Below are positions 27,104 to 35,475 of a stretch of DNA of 64,000 nucleotides, in pieces (the first letter of the stretch is position 1; the number at the start of each line of letters is the position of its first letter). The stretch is taken from positions 1-64,000 of the forward strand of contig JAJDTM010000010.1 in assembly GCA_022827185.1 (NCBI GenBank), read 5' to 3'. The notes beneath the pieces are model-generated. The model was not told the DNA's origin and made no database searches. It was given only the letters and a program-made list of their open reading frames with translations. Source of the DNA: Candidatus Poribacteria bacterium (GTDB lineage: Bacteria > Poribacteria > WGA-4E > WGA-3G). The translations under genes and the position numbers were made by a program.

Positions 27104-27913
27104 CTATTCAAGAATCCGCTCCATACGTTCGCGAACCCACGCTTTGTGCTCAGGATGTGTGTGAATATAGAAGGTTCCCGTCTGGATAGCGTTATAGACA
27201 TGCGCTGCTACTTCCGCAGGCGACATCCCGGCTTCCATCTCGGCGCGAACATTCCGAGACCCACCGATATTCTCTTGACGCGACGGTGTTTTTACTTCTG
27301 GATTTTGCAATGTGTCTGGACGGTTTCGGGCAGAGTCCAGAATCCCCGTGCGAACCCAACCGGGACAAAGCACATGCACCTGAATATTCGCCGCCTTTTG
27401 TGCCAATTCATCGGCGAGTGTCTCCGAAAGCACGACGACCCCGTGTTTGCTCACTTTATAGATGCCTTCGCCACCACCACCAACTAAACCCAAGATGGAG
27501 GCAGTGTTAACAATGTGACACCTGTCCCCTTGTGCAAGCATGCGCGGCACAAACGCTCGGATACCGTGGATTACGCCCCACAGGTTAACACCCAACACCC
27601 ACTCCCAATCGGCAAGGGTATGTTCCCAGATAGGACGACTACACACAACACCAGCATTATTACAGAGGATATGCACCGCGCCGAACGTATCCAGCGTCTG
27701 CCCCGCAAGGTTCTCAACTTCGCCTGCGTTTGAGACATCTGTCTTGACAACCAGAACAGTCGCACCTTTAGCACTTAAGTCGGACTCAAGTTTAGCTAAC
27801 GGTGCTTCCTCAACATCAGCAAGGACAACTTGCATACCTTCAGCTGCGAACCGTTCCGCTAAGCCTCTTCCAATCCCACTCGCTGCACCCGTAATAACGG
27901 CAACCTTTTGCAT
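27104..27913 (-). CDS. Short-chain dehydrogenase/reductase
   Basis: 269 residues. Classical SDR layout: cofactor motif TGAASGIG near residue 10, LADVEEAPL, NNAG (CNNAGVV), a Ser in NTASILG, and the active-site Tyr-x3-Lys in YKVSKHG. Asp in LADVE after strand 2 suggests NAD(H) preference (inference). The C-terminal extension (about 195-269; PGWVRTGILDSARNRPD onward) is characteristic of the poorly characterised 'SDR family NAD(P)-dependent oxidoreductases'. Substrate unknown. It lies about 140 bases downstream of the DUF169 gene on the same strand. Confidence 0.85.
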   Translation of the reverse strand: MQKVAVITGAASGIGRGLAERFAAEGMQVVLADVEEAPLAKLESDLSAKGATVLVVKTDVSNAGEVENLAGQTLDTFGAVHILCNNAGVVCSRPIWEHTLADWEWVLGVNLWGVIHGIRAFVPRMLAQGDRCHIVNTASILGLVGGGGEGIYKVSKHGVVVLSETLADELAQKAANIQVHVLCPGWVRTGILDSARNRPDTLQNPEVKTPSRQENIGGSRNVRAEMEAGMSPAEVAAHVYNAIQTGTFYIHTHPEHKAWVRERMERILE

Positions 27914-28052
27914 GACATTCAGTTCTCCGCATTAAATTAGCAACGAAACCTAAGCCTGAAACGAAGTGGAAGGGTTTTACTTGGGTGTTTCTTCAACTCT
28001 TTGGTAGAAACTATTCAATGCCCAGTCCACGTTGTTTCTCCGCAAGGTAAGT

Positions 28053-28739
28053 TTAAAAATCCGCTTGACGTTGCTGGTGATATTCCGCTAACGCCTGATT
28101 CGCATCCACAATCGTCGCTAACTTTTCGACAAGCGCGTCAATGTGTTCACCCGGGAAAGCGAAGTAGAAATCGTCGTCGGAAAGCGCAGTATACACACGG
28201 TTACCAATACACCCCAAGCTGCTCACGCTCCGTCCACCTTGTATCACAGCCGGAACAACAGCACACGTCGGTCGTCCCATAACACCGTTCTCAGTACCGA
28301 TACCAGCAGCGGTCGCGGCTTCCATCAAGAGCATCATCTGTCTCGGCGTGCCAGAGATGATAACAACATCAGGCGTGTCAGTGGCATCTGTCAGCGGAGA
28401 GTAGACTGCAGTTTTGAACGGATTTTCGCGCCGTGGAATACCGGGAACCTCCTCCATAGAAATATAGCCGAGTTCTCCCATCAGTCCGAGCGTATTTTCG
28501 AGTTCCACCATCTGTGCGTCTGGCAATTCAACGTTATGTGTATAACACCCGATGGGGCAGTTGTAATGGTCAGCGGCTTCGGTATAGAAAGTTTTGCCCT
28601 CTGCTGCGCGTCGCCAATAGGTGCAACCGGAGGCTTCCGTTTTCTCTACATGGGAAACGTCGTCAGGTTTCGCATCGTGAAACGTTACAGCAACGGGAGC
28701 GGTTTCTAAATTAAGCAGTTGTTGGATTTGTTCTGACAT
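28053..28739 (-). CDS. DUF169 family protein
   Basis: 228 residues; GTAAGGAAAATTAAAAAG precedes ATG 28739. It begins with the family start pattern LLNLETAPVAVTFHD, followed by conserved cysteines in ASGCTYWRRAAEG and NCPIGCYTHNV. Later parts include DVVIISGTPRQMMLLMEAA and GRPTCAVVPAVIQGGRSVSSLGCIGNRVYT, all typical of DUF169. Function unknown; the Cys pattern could bind a metal or cluster (inference). It starts 53 bases after the true end of the radical SAM selenoprotein gene on the same strand, so the two are probably one unit. Confidence 0.8.
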   Translation of the reverse strand: MSEQIQQLLNLETAPVAVTFHDAKPDDVSHVEKTEASGCTYWRRAAEGKTFYTEAADHYNCPIGCYTHNVELPDAQMVELENTLGLMGELGYISMEEVPGIPRRENPFKTAVYSPLTDATDTPDVVIISGTPRQMMLLMEAATAAGIGTENGVMGRPTCAVVPAVIQGGRSVSSLGCIGNRVYTALSDDDFYFAFPGEHIDALVEKLATIVDANQALAEYHQQRQADF

Positions 28740-28792
28740 CTTTTTAATTTTCCTTACGGTTCGGTTAGATGAAGCTTAGTATGAAAGTCATT

Positions 28793-30214
28793 TTAAACAT
28801 GTATCGGGACGAACTGCCCTTCGGTAGGTTCTGCTCAGCAGAACCACGCTTCAGTAATCCGTGGTGCGGGTTGATGCGCCTCTTTGCTACGGAAACCCAA
28901 CGGCGTGTGCCTGCTACCATGCATATCCGCAGCGAGTGTCCATATCCGATAAAAAGTTTCCAACGTATCCACACCCGATCGCGCATCATTTTCGACGAGG
29001 GTATTCACCGTTTTATGAAGTTCATCCATCCGGACATCCGGGTGTACCCATGCGTAACTGAAGGCGGCTTCATCGAGCGTGAGTGAGAGTGCTTGCGTCT
29101 CAGAACGGTTGAGTAGATACGAACCCGGCGGAATTAATAGCCGAACGGCATACTGCACCGGATCCACGTGATAGATAAGGCGATGTGTATCAACAAACTG
29201 GAGGATCTCAAGATAGTCGTCTAAGGTCGTCCACGGTGTAAATGGTACCCATGTTGGGCGGAGTGCGATCCCGGCACCGTGAACAATGTCAAGCGCGGTT
29301 TCTACGTCGACCCGCGTGTGGTGTTTCTCCAAAATCGTCAATACTGTATCGCTGAGTGATTCCACAGCAGAAATGACAAACCGACATCCGAGTTGCGCGA
29401 ATTCCGGGAAATGCTTTCTATGTTTCAGGATATGCTCAACCTTCGCCGTAAAATCGAAAGTGAGATTTGGATACATTTCATGCATTGCACGGAGAATACG
29501 GAGTCCGTGCATCGGACCGTTGAGAAAATCTGGATCGCCGAACGTAATATGCGTAGCACCTTCAATAACTTGTTCCTGAATTTCATCCAGCACTGTCTCC
29601 TTGTTCACAGCAAAGAACTTACCTTTATAAACGGGCGGTATAGGACAGTGCGTGCAGAGATGTTTGCAACCATGCGTCGTCTCGGTATAACCGACGGTCC
29701 GTACCTCATCTTTGTCCTCGAATTGGGCATAAACCTCCAGAGATGGTAATTTCCCAATTGGCAAACCATCTCTATATGCCTCAGGCAGTTCTTCTTTTAC
29801 AAAGGATTCTACCAACTCGACGAGTTGCGTTGACGCTTCACTACCAAGGCAAAAATCGACACCCTGCGAAAGCAGATACTCCGCGTTGAGCGTCGCGTAA
29901 AGTCCGTACATACATATAGAGACATCAGGATTGGTTTCTCGAATCCGGTGTAGGAGATGAACACCGAGACGCAATGCCGTATGCATGGGAACGGAGATAC
30001 CGATAAATCGTGCACGAGCAACTTTTTCAACGTCCAACGGTTCGACAGCAATATCAATTACGTCAGGCGCGAATCCTGCTGCTTCAAGCGCGCGGAGCGG
30101 ACGGGTAAGTCCTGCCGGTCGGTGTCCAAGTTCATAGCAGGATATCAACAGAACTGTCCCTGGAGCATGCATGGTTGAGGGGGTTGGCATCTCTATTTTC
30201 ATATTGAGTAGCAT
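28793..30214 (-). CDS. B12-binding radical SAM selenoprotein with CUAEP tail
   Basis: 473 residues if the UGA at 28835-28837 is read as selenocysteine; a plain stop there gives 459. N-terminal cobalamin-binding-like domain (about 20-135; APGTVLLISCYELGHRPAGL). The radical SAM core contains Cys183-x3-Cys187-x2-Cys190 (HGCKHLCTHCPIPP). The ORF ends TEAWFC and the UGA is followed in frame by AEP and ten residues more (TEGQFVPIHV) before a TAA at 28793-28795. This gives the tail C-U-A-E-P. I recall a named CUAEP/CCAEP-tail radical SAM (seleno)protein family, which fits exactly. Substrate unknown. The start at 30214 is uncertain (further ATGs at 30202 and 30190). DUF169 follows in the same direction. 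Confidence 0.8.
28811..28831 (-). promoter_or_regulatory. Candidate bacterial SECIS hairpin
   Basis: Starting three bases after the UGA, GAAC and GUUC close a small hairpin with CC/GG inside and a GAAG apical loop. An alternative perfect stem GGUUCUGC/GCAGAACC places the UGA itself in a three-base loop. Bacterial SECIS elements lie directly 3' of the UGA within the coding sequence, so position fits. The fold is short and needs computation. Confidence 0.4.
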
Positions 30215-30471
30215 AACACATCATCGCGGGATTTACAACATAATTTATAGGTTTCTTCTAAATAGGACCTAACCTCGGTAAAACCAAAATTTTTTGTGAA
30301 AGCAAAAAATTTAGCAAGCGTCACAAAAATTTTTACGTCTTTACACAGTTTAGCGAAAAGGGATCTTATTGGGTTTAGAATCAGGACGATGTTGAAACCC
30401 CTGATTTTACAAGGGTGTATCGTCTGTTGACCCGTAGAGCATGCGATGACAAATCAGAAAATTGCGAGAGT

Positions 30472-30487
30472 TGGCACGGTTTTTGCA
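30472..30487 (+). promoter_or_regulatory. Sigma-54 (RpoN) promoter, consensus -24/-12
   Basis: TGGCACG-GTTT-TTGCA matches the RpoN consensus TGGCAC(G)N4TTGC(A/T) fully. GG (30473-30474) and GC (30485-30486) are exactly ten bases apart. Predicted start near 30498, reading toward the operon at 30973. It implies control by an enhancer-binding ATPase; no activator site is evident by eye. Confidence 0.7.
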
Positions 30488-30603
30488 AATTACGCTAACG
30501 AAGTGCCATCGCAGGAAATACGCGAAGGATCTTGGCTACGTTTCAAAATTTGTTGGATGGCGACTTGGATTCACACAAAAATTGGATTAAAATAAAAGAA
30601 TTG

Positions 30604-30631
30604 TTGTATTTATGCTTTTTTATGATATAAT
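30604..30631 (+). promoter_or_regulatory. Sigma-70-type promoter of the biosynthetic operon
   Basis: TTGTAT (30604-30609), 16-base spacer, TATAAT (30626-30631). Same -35/spacer/-10 combination as the promoter at 25081. Predicted start near 30638, which gives a 5' leader of about 335 bases before the first gene. Confidence 0.6.
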
Positions 30632-30663
30632 ACCTCTCGGCATCCGTAAATCCAATATGGAGT

Positions 30664-30926
30664 GGTTCGGCAACAGTTGCAGCTGTCCCGAACCGCGGCA
30701 CTGCCAAGAGTGAGTTGTCAGTGCATGTTTAAGTATATCACATATCCGACTTGATGTGTTTGATATTTTAGACAAGCGTCGTAATTTTTACGTGTTTTTC
30801 TTCGGAGAATTATGTATCTTTACGAATGGACATTGGAGACGGATTGCCGGGGTAGTTCCCGCTATCTCCCGTCTCCGCCCATCTGGCAATTGGGTATGCT
30901 TCTGAGAAACCAACGTCCACATACCC
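30664..30926 (+). promoter_or_regulatory. Structured 5' leader with four stem-loops
   Basis: Stem 1: GGTTCGG (30664-30670)/CCGAACC (30688-30694), with an inner ACAG/CTGT. Stem 2: GCACTG (30698-30703)/CAGTGC (30719-30724), with an inner CAA/TTG. Stem 3: GGAGACGG (30835-30842)/CCGTCTCC (30869-30876). Stem 4: GGGTATG (30892-30898)/CATACCC (30920-30926). An alternative pairing ATTGCCGG (30843-30850)/CTGGCAAT (30883-30890) crosses stem 3. No known riboswitch motif recognised. Confidence 0.55.
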
Positions 30927-30972
30927 CGATTCTTTCAAAACAAGCGCGTCGCAGCTTAAAAGGAGAAATAAA

Positions 30973-31356
30973 GTGAGAACACGTCCAACTTTTCATGTTC
31001 CAGTTCTTTTGATAGCCCTACTGGTCTTCAGCATGCCTTTTGTTGCCCTTGCCCAACAAAATTCAGAGCTGGCAGATGCCGTGGCTGCCGCTGAACAAGA
31101 TGCCAAAGCCGATGTCAAGCAAGGTACGTGGGGTGTTGTTGGATTCCTATGTAGTTCCCCCGCGGTTATTGTGGCTTTTACCATGCAACCACCTCCACCT
31201 GCGTCACGATTCGTTGGTAAATCGCCAGAATATATCCGTGTTTATACACAAACTTACAAAGCAAAGGTCCGGAACCGTCAAGCAGGGCCTGCTACTCTGG
31301 GCTGTTTGGCTGGATGGGTTGCTTTATTCTTAGTTAGTCTTGTATCTGGACAATGA
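30973..31356 (+). CDS. Small exported/membrane protein, first gene of the biosynthetic operon
   Basis: 127 residues from GTG 30973, with AAAAGGAGAAATAAA upstream. A hydrophobic signal-like N terminus (VPVLLIALLVFSMPFVALA) is followed by QQNSELADAVAAAEQDAKADV, a hydrophobic stretch (GVVGFLCSSPAVIVAF), then VGKSPEYIRVYTQTYKAKVRNRQAG, and a last membrane segment (LGCLAGWVALFLVSLV). It is paralogous to the gene at 36640, with the block around VGKSPEY being the most conserved. Function unknown. Its stop overlaps the ATG of the next gene (ATGA), so translation is coupled. Confidence 0.65.
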   Translation: MRTRPTFHVPVLLIALLVFSMPFVALAQQNSELADAVAAAEQDAKADVKQGTWGVVGFLCSSPAVIVAFTMQPPPPASRFVGKSPEYIRVYTQTYKAKVRNRQAGPATLGCLAGWVALFLVSLVSGQ

Positions 31357-31910
31357 AGATTATAGAATTTCTCCTACCGCATCGTCCCCCGTTTCTAATG
31401 GTTGAAGCGATCATTGATTACGTAGGTGGTGATGCGCCTATTCTCAATGCTGAGCGGACCATTCGCCGTTCTGAACCTGTGTTTTCCGGTGCTGAACCCC
31501 CCTTGCACTGGCCATCGGTATACATCATTGAAGGTCTTGGACAATGCTGCAGCCTCTTGCGTCTCATTTGGACGTGTGAACGTAGATATGCGGCGAACAC
31601 ATCGGGTGCGGAAAATATTAGTAATCTCTTAACGAATACAGACGGTGCTGAGGACAATTATTATGCATTAGAGCGATTATTCGAGATTTTTGGAAACAGG
31701 ACAATGAACACCGCTTCCAGAATAGGTATGTTGGCTTCGGTAGATGTTGAGGTCGTTAGTCGAGTTCGGGTTGGTGAATTGCTTGAATACAAAGTGGAAC
31801 AGACCCATGTGCTTGAAAATTTGTCCCGTTTTGCGGTACAAGCATCTGTTGACACCCAGGTTGTCGCCCACGGTACAATAGTGGGTGCACAATTGGAGAA
31901 TTATTTATGA
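31353..31910 (+). CDS. FabZ/FabA-like hotdog protein lacking the catalytic His
   Basis: 185 residues. The opening LLPHRPPFLMVEAIIDYVGG and the later PSVYIIEGLGQCCSLLRL are FabZ-like 3-hydroxyacyl-ACP dehydratase motifs. However, the motif that carries the catalytic His (GHFP) reads GAEP here: residue 47 is Ala where the homologue at 41906 has His57. The rest of the family pattern, including the downstream Glu, is kept. It may be a non-catalytic partner of the intact dehydratase, a cyclase/thioesterase-like hotdog, or a lipid-binding subunit (inference). Coupled by ATGA overlaps to both neighbours. Confidence 0.75.
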   Translation: MKIIEFLLPHRPPFLMVEAIIDYVGGDAPILNAERTIRRSEPVFSGAEPPLHWPSVYIIEGLGQCCSLLRLIWTCERRYAANTSGAENISNLLTNTDGAEDNYYALERLFEIFGNRTMNTASRIGMLASVDVEVVSRVRVGELLEYKVEQTHVLENLSRFAVQASVDTQVVAHGTIVGAQLENYL

Positions 31911-33451
31911 CGCGCTCTTCCGATGTAGTAATCATTGGCGGCGGCCTCACAGGATTGACTTTGGCACTTCAACTGCGGCAGGTGCTTCCGACACTCAGTG
32001 TGACAGTGCTTGAGCGGCACCGGTACCCTGTCCCTGAAACAACTTTCAAGGTTGGCGAGTCAATGGTTGAGGTCTCTTCTTGGTATCTTCGAGAAGTGCT
32101 TGGGTTAGGTAATCATCTGATTGAATCCCACTTACCCAAGTTTGGGTTGCGCTTTTTTATGAGCAACTCGGACAACACGGATCTGGGGTGCCGTCCGGAA
32201 TATGGTCTGCTCAGAATTCCAGAAGATATGCCCACTCAACCAAAGATGAACCTTCCCGGAATTCATCTACCGACGTACAACATTGACCGGGGTCGTTTAG
32301 AGAACTATCTTCTGGAGTGCTGTCGCAAGATTGGTGCTGAAGTTATAGAAGCATGCAAAGTTAAAAGTTTGGATCTCGGTGATCCGCACGAACTTGTTAC
32401 TGAGGCAAGTATCTCCGATTTGAAGATTAACGCGCGTTGGGTTATTGACGCAACCGGTCGTGCAGGGTTCCTCGCGCGTCGCTTGAAACTCAGACAGACG
32501 CAAGAACATGCGGTCAATGCTGCATGGTTTCGGATCGCTGAACGAATAGACCCGGATCGTTGGACGGAAGATGCAGCGTATCATAGTAGAACACGTCCAG
32601 GGCTGCGTTGGCTTAGTACGAACCATTTAATGGGAGACGGCTATTGGATCTGGCTGATTCCGCTGCCAAGTGGTGCCACGAGTGTTGGTATTATGGCAGA
32701 TCCTAATCAGCACCCGCTTGAGCAACTCAACCAATTTGAAAAAGTGTTGACTTGGCTCCGGTCTCGAGAACCGCAACTGGCTGAGGTTGTCAGTTCTGTG
32801 GAGTCTCTGGACTTTCACGCAATGAAAGCGAGATCTTATCTCAGTCGCCGGACACTTTCGGCGGATCGTTGGGCACTCTGCGGTGAATCCGCCTTTTTTG
32901 TGGATGCGCTCTATTCACCGGGCGGGGATTTCATCGCTGTGGGGAACACCCTCATCACACAGATGATTGCGGCAGATTACGCTGCAGATCGGCTCCAATT
33001 GTCAATTCTTGCCAGATTTGGTGAGGAGTTGCTAAATGGTATGTACCGGCAGTATTTTGGGTTGTATCACGGAAATTACGCGTTGATGGGTAGCCCTGGT
33101 GCTATGCTACAGAAGGTGGCGTGGGACACCGCGGTTTACTTTGCCTATAATGTTCTACTTTTCTGTAATGATCGTTTCTGCAATGTTAGATTTCATCGGA
33201 TGATTAAGAAGGAAAACGCGTTATTAGAGAACTTGCAACAACGCATGATATATCGTTTCAAGAGGTACGAGGCACAGAGAAACTCTTATGCCGGTCATTT
33301 TATTGATCAAGCTTGTGTTGATGCTGTTCAGTCGCTTTATTTATCCAGTGAAAACCGTTTGGAGGATGCTGATGTGCTCAAAGTTCGGTTAGAAGAAAAC
33401 ATAGATATTTTAGAGCGTTTTAGCAACACGATAGAGGAAATTGTGAAGTGA
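31907..33451 (+). CDS. Flavin-dependent halogenase-like FAD oxidoreductase
   Basis: 514 residues. The FAD-binding GxGxxG motif is at 11-16 (IIGGGLTGLT), followed by the FAD motif KVGESMVEV at about 48-56. The halogenase signature WxWxIP is present as WIWLIP (residues 247-252). A Lys aligns with the catalytic halogenase lysine in LPKFGLRFF (Lys78). The ALCGESAFFVDALYSPGGDF block is the second FAD motif. It may halogenate or hydroxylate the carrier-bound product. Similar proteins act in polyene, flexirubin and phenolic lipid clusters, and many have no halogenating activity. It begins with an ATGA overlap and ends in a GTGA overlap. Confidence 0.78.
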   Translation: MTRSSDVVIIGGGLTGLTLALQLRQVLPTLSVTVLERHRYPVPETTFKVGESMVEVSSWYLREVLGLGNHLIESHLPKFGLRFFMSNSDNTDLGCRPEYGLLRIPEDMPTQPKMNLPGIHLPTYNIDRGRLENYLLECCRKIGAEVIEACKVKSLDLGDPHELVTEASISDLKINARWVIDATGRAGFLARRLKLRQTQEHAVNAAWFRIAERIDPDRWTEDAAYHSRTRPGLRWLSTNHLMGDGYWIWLIPLPSGATSVGIMADPNQHPLEQLNQFEKVLTWLRSREPQLAEVVSSVESLDFHAMKARSYLSRRTLSADRWALCGESAFFVDALYSPGGDFIAVGNTLITQMIAADYAADRLQLSILARFGEELLNGMYRQYFGLYHGNYALMGSPGAMLQKVAWDTAVYFAYNVLLFCNDRFCNVRFHRMIKKENALLENLQQRMIYRFKRYEAQRNSYAGHFIDQACVDAVQSLYLSSENRLEDADVLKVRLEENIDILERFSNTIEEIVK

Positions 33452-34227
33452 GTACACATGCTGATCGCGTGCGGATGCGGTTATCTCGATTGTTCCGTGA
33501 TATACCACAGCCTTCGCCTATTGATGTCCATCGAGAAATATATGGGCGGGTATCCGATGCGCGTGCATACTTTTTGCGTGGATTCAGTGAAGCACTAAAG
33601 GTTCCACCGGAAGCACTGCCTAAACTTTTGCAGGCTACGCCATTTCAAGGGCGTGGTTTCGCAATTGAAGGCGCAGCTATGGCACTTACCTTAATGGATG
33701 AATTAAGTCCAGGACCACATAGCAGGCTCTGTGTCTTATTTGACGGTAGATCTACTGAAGAACAGACACTTGGTGCGATGGGTATCGGATGGGCAAGTGC
33801 GCGCTTGGGCAAGCCGCTTGGCTGGTCACCGACAGTGTTAGGTTCACATTATATGTCCGCAGTTGTAGACGGGTACAGCTTTCACCAAGGATTCTTCCAT
33901 CCGTCCCGGTTCACAGGCAGAGGATTTCCTGTGAGAGAGAACGAATTGAGCCCTTTTTATGATATTGGTCTCGGACGGGCGTTGTGGTTCGTTCACATCG
34001 GGCGCGTTGAACCTATTGTACACACTATTGACGGATTTTTACCGGACCGACGCAAACAACTTTGGCGTGGTGTTGGTACTGCTTGTGCTTTTACGGGTAA
34101 TACAAAATATGCAGCGGCACAGATGGGTAAAGCCGCTGCAAAGTTTATGTCTAATTTCCAAACAGGATTAGAAACTGGCACGCAATTGCTACATAATCTC
34201 GCTAAACAAACGGAGAAGATAAAATGA
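33448..34227 (+). CDS. DUF1702 family protein
   Basis: 259 residues from GTG 33448, overlapping the previous stop. Motifs of DUF1702 are clear: a FLRGFSEAL start, LLQATPFQGRGFAIEGAAMALTL, WSPTVLGSHYMSAVVDGYSFHQGFFH, and FYDIGLGRALWFVHIGRVEPI. Established knowledge: DUF1702 members are conserved unknowns found in enediyne and other natural-product clusters, often near flavoproteins. No signal peptide. In this operon it sits between the flavoprotein and the lipoproteins, so it probably serves the same tailoring step (inference). Confidence 0.72.
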   Translation: MSTHADRVRMRLSRLFRDIPQPSPIDVHREIYGRVSDARAYFLRGFSEALKVPPEALPKLLQATPFQGRGFAIEGAAMALTLMDELSPGPHSRLCVLFDGRSTEEQTLGAMGIGWASARLGKPLGWSPTVLGSHYMSAVVDGYSFHQGFFHPSRFTGRGFPVRENELSPFYDIGLGRALWFVHIGRVEPIVHTIDGFLPDRRKQLWRGVGTACAFTGNTKYAAAQMGKAAAKFMSNFQTGLETGTQLLHNLAKQTEKIK

Positions 34228-35309
34228 AGAGAAGAGATTTCTTGGTGGGTGGTATGGGTGCACTGGCTGCTGGTGTTACCGGTTGCGCAAGTATCAATCA
34301 GGTGATTGCTCCCAATTGGCCCAATATTACGCCTCTGCAGATGAATCGTTTTTTGACAAGTCTGGATGGTTCCATGAATCAAATTACAGAGAATCCGGAG
34401 GGGGGACGTTTTCTCAGTGAATTTCGAGGGCAGCCCCCCAGCGAAAAAGACGCACAGTTTTTTCGCCAAGGTATGCGTTCGCTCCTGCTCACTGGCAATT
34501 TTGGTGATCTATCGGTAGCGGGACAGGTGCATCCCGGTGTGCAAAAACGGCTGCAATACTCTGCACCGGAGATGGATGCAGCGGTCTCTGGCGCGACGGA
34601 TCAGATAAAATCACTGTCTCCAACGGAACGTGCCGATATACAGTCGGCACTGCGTGAGGATTCCACACTTGGGGATCGTGTGCTTGAAGTGATTAACCTT
34701 GAAGCGGCTGCCGTTGGCGCGTCTAACCGTCGCCTGATGCAATTGCACGTCATGGGTAAACACATCATTGAGCGTTTGAAACATTCCTCAGATATGTTCA
34801 TTAGCGAATATGTCACTAAATGCGAAAAACTTACCGCTGTGCCGGGTTCGGTTGCTGAAACGCAGCGATTCATGGCGGCGCGTATGGGTAAAACCGCTTT
34901 TAAAGTTCGGCTCAAGGAAGCAGAAAACGCAGCACAGTACTGGCAAAGGCAGGACCTTGAGGATATCCCTATCGGTTATCAACTCGTGGCGCGAGAGGAT
35001 ACAAACGCCAAAAATGGATTAGGCAATTCTGGCAAGGAGAAGCCGCAGTTACAAGAGTTACCGAAAAAAGAAAATATAGCCACGCATGGTAGTACACATG
35101 TAAGGGATTATTGGTACAGAGTCGGTGCTCGTACGCTTGGAATTGGTGCTTTTATCACTGGGGTCGGTTGGCTGCTGATTGCAATTGATAGTGAAGGAGC
35201 GTGGGGAGAAGATCCCGGAACTACCTTTGGAGTCATCCTCGGAGTAACCGTTGGACCTATTGTCTTATCTACGGGACTTGTTACCCTCCTCATCGGGGTA
35301 TTATCCTGA
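34224..35309 (+). CDS. Tat-type lipoprotein, copy 1
   Basis: 361 residues, ATG 34224 overlapping the previous stop. The N terminus MKRRDFLVGGMGALAAGVTGCAS combines a Tat-like RRDFL motif with a lipobox (VTGC). A soluble, mostly helical domain follows to about residue 250 (LTPLQMNRFLTSLD-like start, SEKDAQFFRQGMRSLLL). A polar linker and two membrane segments near the C terminus (TLGIGAFITGVGWLLIAI and FGVILGVTVGPIVLSTGLVTLLIG) complete it. It is about 70 percent identical by eye to the gene at 35476. Family unknown. It may form an envelope complex for export or anchoring of the product (inference). Confidence 0.68.
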   Translation: MKRRDFLVGGMGALAAGVTGCASINQVIAPNWPNITPLQMNRFLTSLDGSMNQITENPEGGRFLSEFRGQPPSEKDAQFFRQGMRSLLLTGNFGDLSVAGQVHPGVQKRLQYSAPEMDAAVSGATDQIKSLSPTERADIQSALREDSTLGDRVLEVINLEAAAVGASNRRLMQLHVMGKHIIERLKHSSDMFISEYVTKCEKLTAVPGSVAETQRFMAARMGKTAFKVRLKEAENAAQYWQRQDLEDIPIGYQLVAREDTNAKNGLGNSGKEKPQLQELPKKENIATHGSTHVRDYWYRVGARTLGIGAFITGVGWLLIAIDSEGAWGEDPGTTFGVILGVTVGPIVLSTGLVTLLIGVLS

Positions 35310-35321
35310 TAATGAAGGTCC

Positions 35322-35360
35322 ATGAAAATCGTAGTTGCTGCCCTCGGCGCACACTTGCAA
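35322..35360 (+). pseudogene. Fossil start of the ketosynthase gene, copy A
   Basis: ATGAAAATCGTAGTT followed by CTCGGCGCACACT matches the first 34 bases of the ketosynthase gene at 37027 with about three differences, then similarity ends. It lies 12 bases after lipoprotein copy 1. This is where the ketosynthase would sit if the second lipoprotein gene were not there. Confidence 0.65.
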
Positions 35361-35475
35361 TCTATACTATTTCTGAAAGGGTGCTGGTGGCACAAACTAA
35401 AAGTTTATGCTACATGTGCATTGAAACGTATTCAATTAAAAATGGTATTACATTTACTTAGTGCAGGAGGATATA

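Larger units (their letters stand above)
30215..30972. other. 758-base divergent intergenic region with no gene
   Basis: Lies between the divergently transcribed radical SAM gene and the biosynthetic operon. No ORF is supported. It holds a sigma-54 promoter (30472-30487), a sigma-70 promoter (30604-30631) and a structured leader (30664-30926), each listed separately. A weak hairpin CGTAA/TTACG followed by TGTTTTTC (30780-30800) could act as an attenuator. The first 200 bases hold nothing I can name. Confidence 0.6.

Noticed and set aside
30780..30800. Intrinsic terminator/attenuator in the operon leader
   Set aside because: The stem is only five A/T-rich base pairs; mentioned with the leader but not claimed as a terminator.
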